From positions 744,001 through 808,000 of the forward strand of contig NZ_CP030772.1 of NCBI RefSeq assembly GCF_006088715.1: a stretch of 64,000 nt of DNA. Reading direction: 5' to 3'. Source of the stretch: Streptomyces sp. YIM 121038 (lineage in GTDB: Bacteria > Actinomycetota > Actinomycetes > Streptomycetales > Streptomycetaceae). Position 1 is the stretch's first letter. Each line of letters begins with the position of its first letter. Below the pieces are notes generated by a model, which saw only the letters and a list, made by a program, of their open reading frames with translations, ran no database searches and was not told where the DNA came from. The translations under genes were made by a program, and so were the position numbers. This document shows positions 63,203 through 64,000 of the stretch, one piece after another.

Positions 63203-63236
63203 TCCCATACACCACGACAAGGGACACGGTCCCGAT

Positions 63237-63570
63237 CACGGCTCGCAACATACGAGTCGGGCCTTCGTTGCAGTCTGCAGGTCAGCAGGGGTGCAGCAGA
63301 GCATGAGCGCAGTCGGGTCCAGCGCGGACAATGCCGCCGCGGAGAGCTTCAACGCAACGTTCAAAAGGGAAACCCTCCAAGGCCGAAAGAGCTGGCCGAA
63401 CGAGCGCGAAGCCCGACTCGACGCCTTCCGCTGGCTGACCCGATACAACACCAGACGCCGGCACTCCTACCTCGGACAGCGATCGCCAATCGCCTACGAG
63501 GACGTCCTCCAAACAACATCAACTACCCTGGCCCGAGCCGCATAGACGTGTTCAAAGTCCAGGGTCAAGG
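63237..63570 (+). pseudogene. IS3 OrfB C-terminal remnant plus terminus
   Basis: Reads CRSAGVQQSMSAVGSSADNA, AAESFNATFKRETLQGRKSW and RRRHSYLGQRSPIAYEDVLQ, then the terminal GGTCAAGGCCC. It is a close relative of IS3 D (22908-24216) and abuts the tyrosine recombinase gene. Confidence 0.8.
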
Positions 63571-64000
63571 CCCGTGATAGGACGGGCAGCCCACGCACTG
63601 GAACCGGATCGGAGACGCGTGCCCGCCCGCTTTCACGTTCGACGGCTCGGTGCAGTTCCCGAACGGCACCTGCACCGACCCCCGCAGATAGGCTGTCTGC
63701 GACAGCGGGGTCAGGCGCCCCTTGCGGTCGGTGGTGTGCAGGCGCATCACGTTCACCGCCTCCCGCTTCCGCTTCGCGGTGATCTTGTAATAGGCAGCCG
63801 TGGTGGCCTGCGAACGGTGGTCCATCAGCTCGCGCAGCACGTCCGGGTCGATGCCCGCGTCCGCGTGCCGCTGGCAGAACGAGTGCCGGAACGCGTAGGG
63901 GAAGACCAGGGACTTCTCGAACGGAACCCTCCTCCCGTCCGGCCCGAACTCCTCGGCCAGCAGGACCACGTCCTCATGGTCGGCCCAGGTGCGGATGATG
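63565..64000 (-). CDS. Tyrosine recombinase/integrase, partial
   Basis: The frame is open to the right edge, so the N-terminal part is off-window. Visible catalytic elements: FPYAFRHSFCQRHADAG (box with Arg and His), LRELMDHRSQATTAAYYKI with His and the nucleophile Tyr. After it comes a cysteine-containing tail (GNCTEPSNVKAGG ... RFQCVGCPSYHGP), probably part of a zinc module. The last codons are altered by the IS3 terminus, so the C terminus is probably truncated. Such integrases belong to integrative elements, so an attachment site or plasmid junction may lie beyond the edge. Confidence 0.75.
   Translation of the reverse strand, partial: IIRTWADHEDVVLLAEEFGPDGRRVPFEKSLVFPYAFRHSFCQRHADAGIDPDVLRELMDHRSQATTAAYYKITAKRKREAVNVMRLHTTDRKGRLTPLSQTAYLRGSVQVPFGNCTEPSNVKAGGHASPIRFQCVGCPSYHGP

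Noticed and set aside
1..64000. CRISPR arrays, rRNA and tRNA genes
   Set aside because: No regularly spaced short repeats and no tRNA- or rRNA-like sequence were seen. A tRNA scan would settle minor cases.

Overview
The window looks like high-GC actinomycete DNA, almost certainly Streptomyces. Evidence: GC-rich third codon positions, GTG and TTG starts, a ram/amf-type (SapB-like) lanthipeptide locus, TTA codons in a developmental-type gene, terpenoid and P450 genes, and a very dense pile-up of insertion sequences. The IS load, nested insertions and many truncated genes suggest an accessory region such as a chromosome arm or a large linear plasmid. Roughly half of the window is transposase or transposase remnant. 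Everything here was read by eye from the sequence; no database search was run.

Layout. (1) 1-6130: an ordered catabolic/regulatory island. A minus-strand operon (3-hydroxyisobutyrate-dehydrogenase-like oxidoreductase, M24 peptidase-like hydrolase, aldehyde dehydrogenase running off the left edge) diverges from a plus-strand operon (periplasmic-binding-fold protein without signal peptide, LacI regulator, Crp/Fnr regulator). The divergent promoter region holds two perfect CAATCGATTG palindromes, probably LacI operators. (2) 6165-24216: an IS graveyard with IS3, IS630, IS110, IS5, IS701-like, ISL3 and ISKra4 elements or fragments, plus two secreted-protein genes (one frameshifted). (3) 24622-31979: a class III lanthipeptide locus in the order ramC-ramS-ramA-ramB, followed by a convergent, overlapping SDR gene. 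The 41-residue precursor carries two exact SxxSxxxC motifs separated by two residues, the SapB architecture. (4) 32100-34901: IS remnants. (5) 35023-38870: a decaying terpenoid cluster with an intact terpene synthase and an intact P450, a truncated ispH, and a dxs fragment joined to a terpene synthase fragment. (6) 39082-40434: a TPR/helix-turn-helix regulator. (7) 40505-49180: a TniQ/TniB/TniA-type transposon whose tniA is cut by a large-serine-recombinase element, which on its other side abuts an IS21 istA; the istA is itself cut by an IS110 element. (8) 49127-52620: ISL3 copies and a frameshifted serine resolvase with a candidate res site. (9) 52745-55654: class II aldolase, P450 and a second P450 beheaded by IS630. 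(10) 55655-60888: IS630 copy 2, then an IS30 split by a 3.0-kb ISKra4 element that carries extra genes. (11) 60905-64000: IS256, IS5 and IS3 remnants, one unidentified gene and a tyrosine recombinase entering from the right edge.

How things work together. The ram-type genes form a self-contained pathway: RamC would phosphorylate, eliminate and cyclise RamS, and RamA/RamB would export it. Two TTA codons in ramC would tie maturation to the bldA leucyl-tRNA. No ramR-type regulator is present next to them. The mobile elements record a readable order of events, with precise target duplications in several cases: CTCAA around the IS701-like element, TA around three IS630 copies, AAACGAGAA around the ISKra4 element and CTCAT at the IS110 element. 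Two identical IS630 copies 48.6 kb apart in direct orientation share the same inactivating deletion and have mismatched flanks, which points to recombination or trans-mobilisation rather than autonomous jumping.
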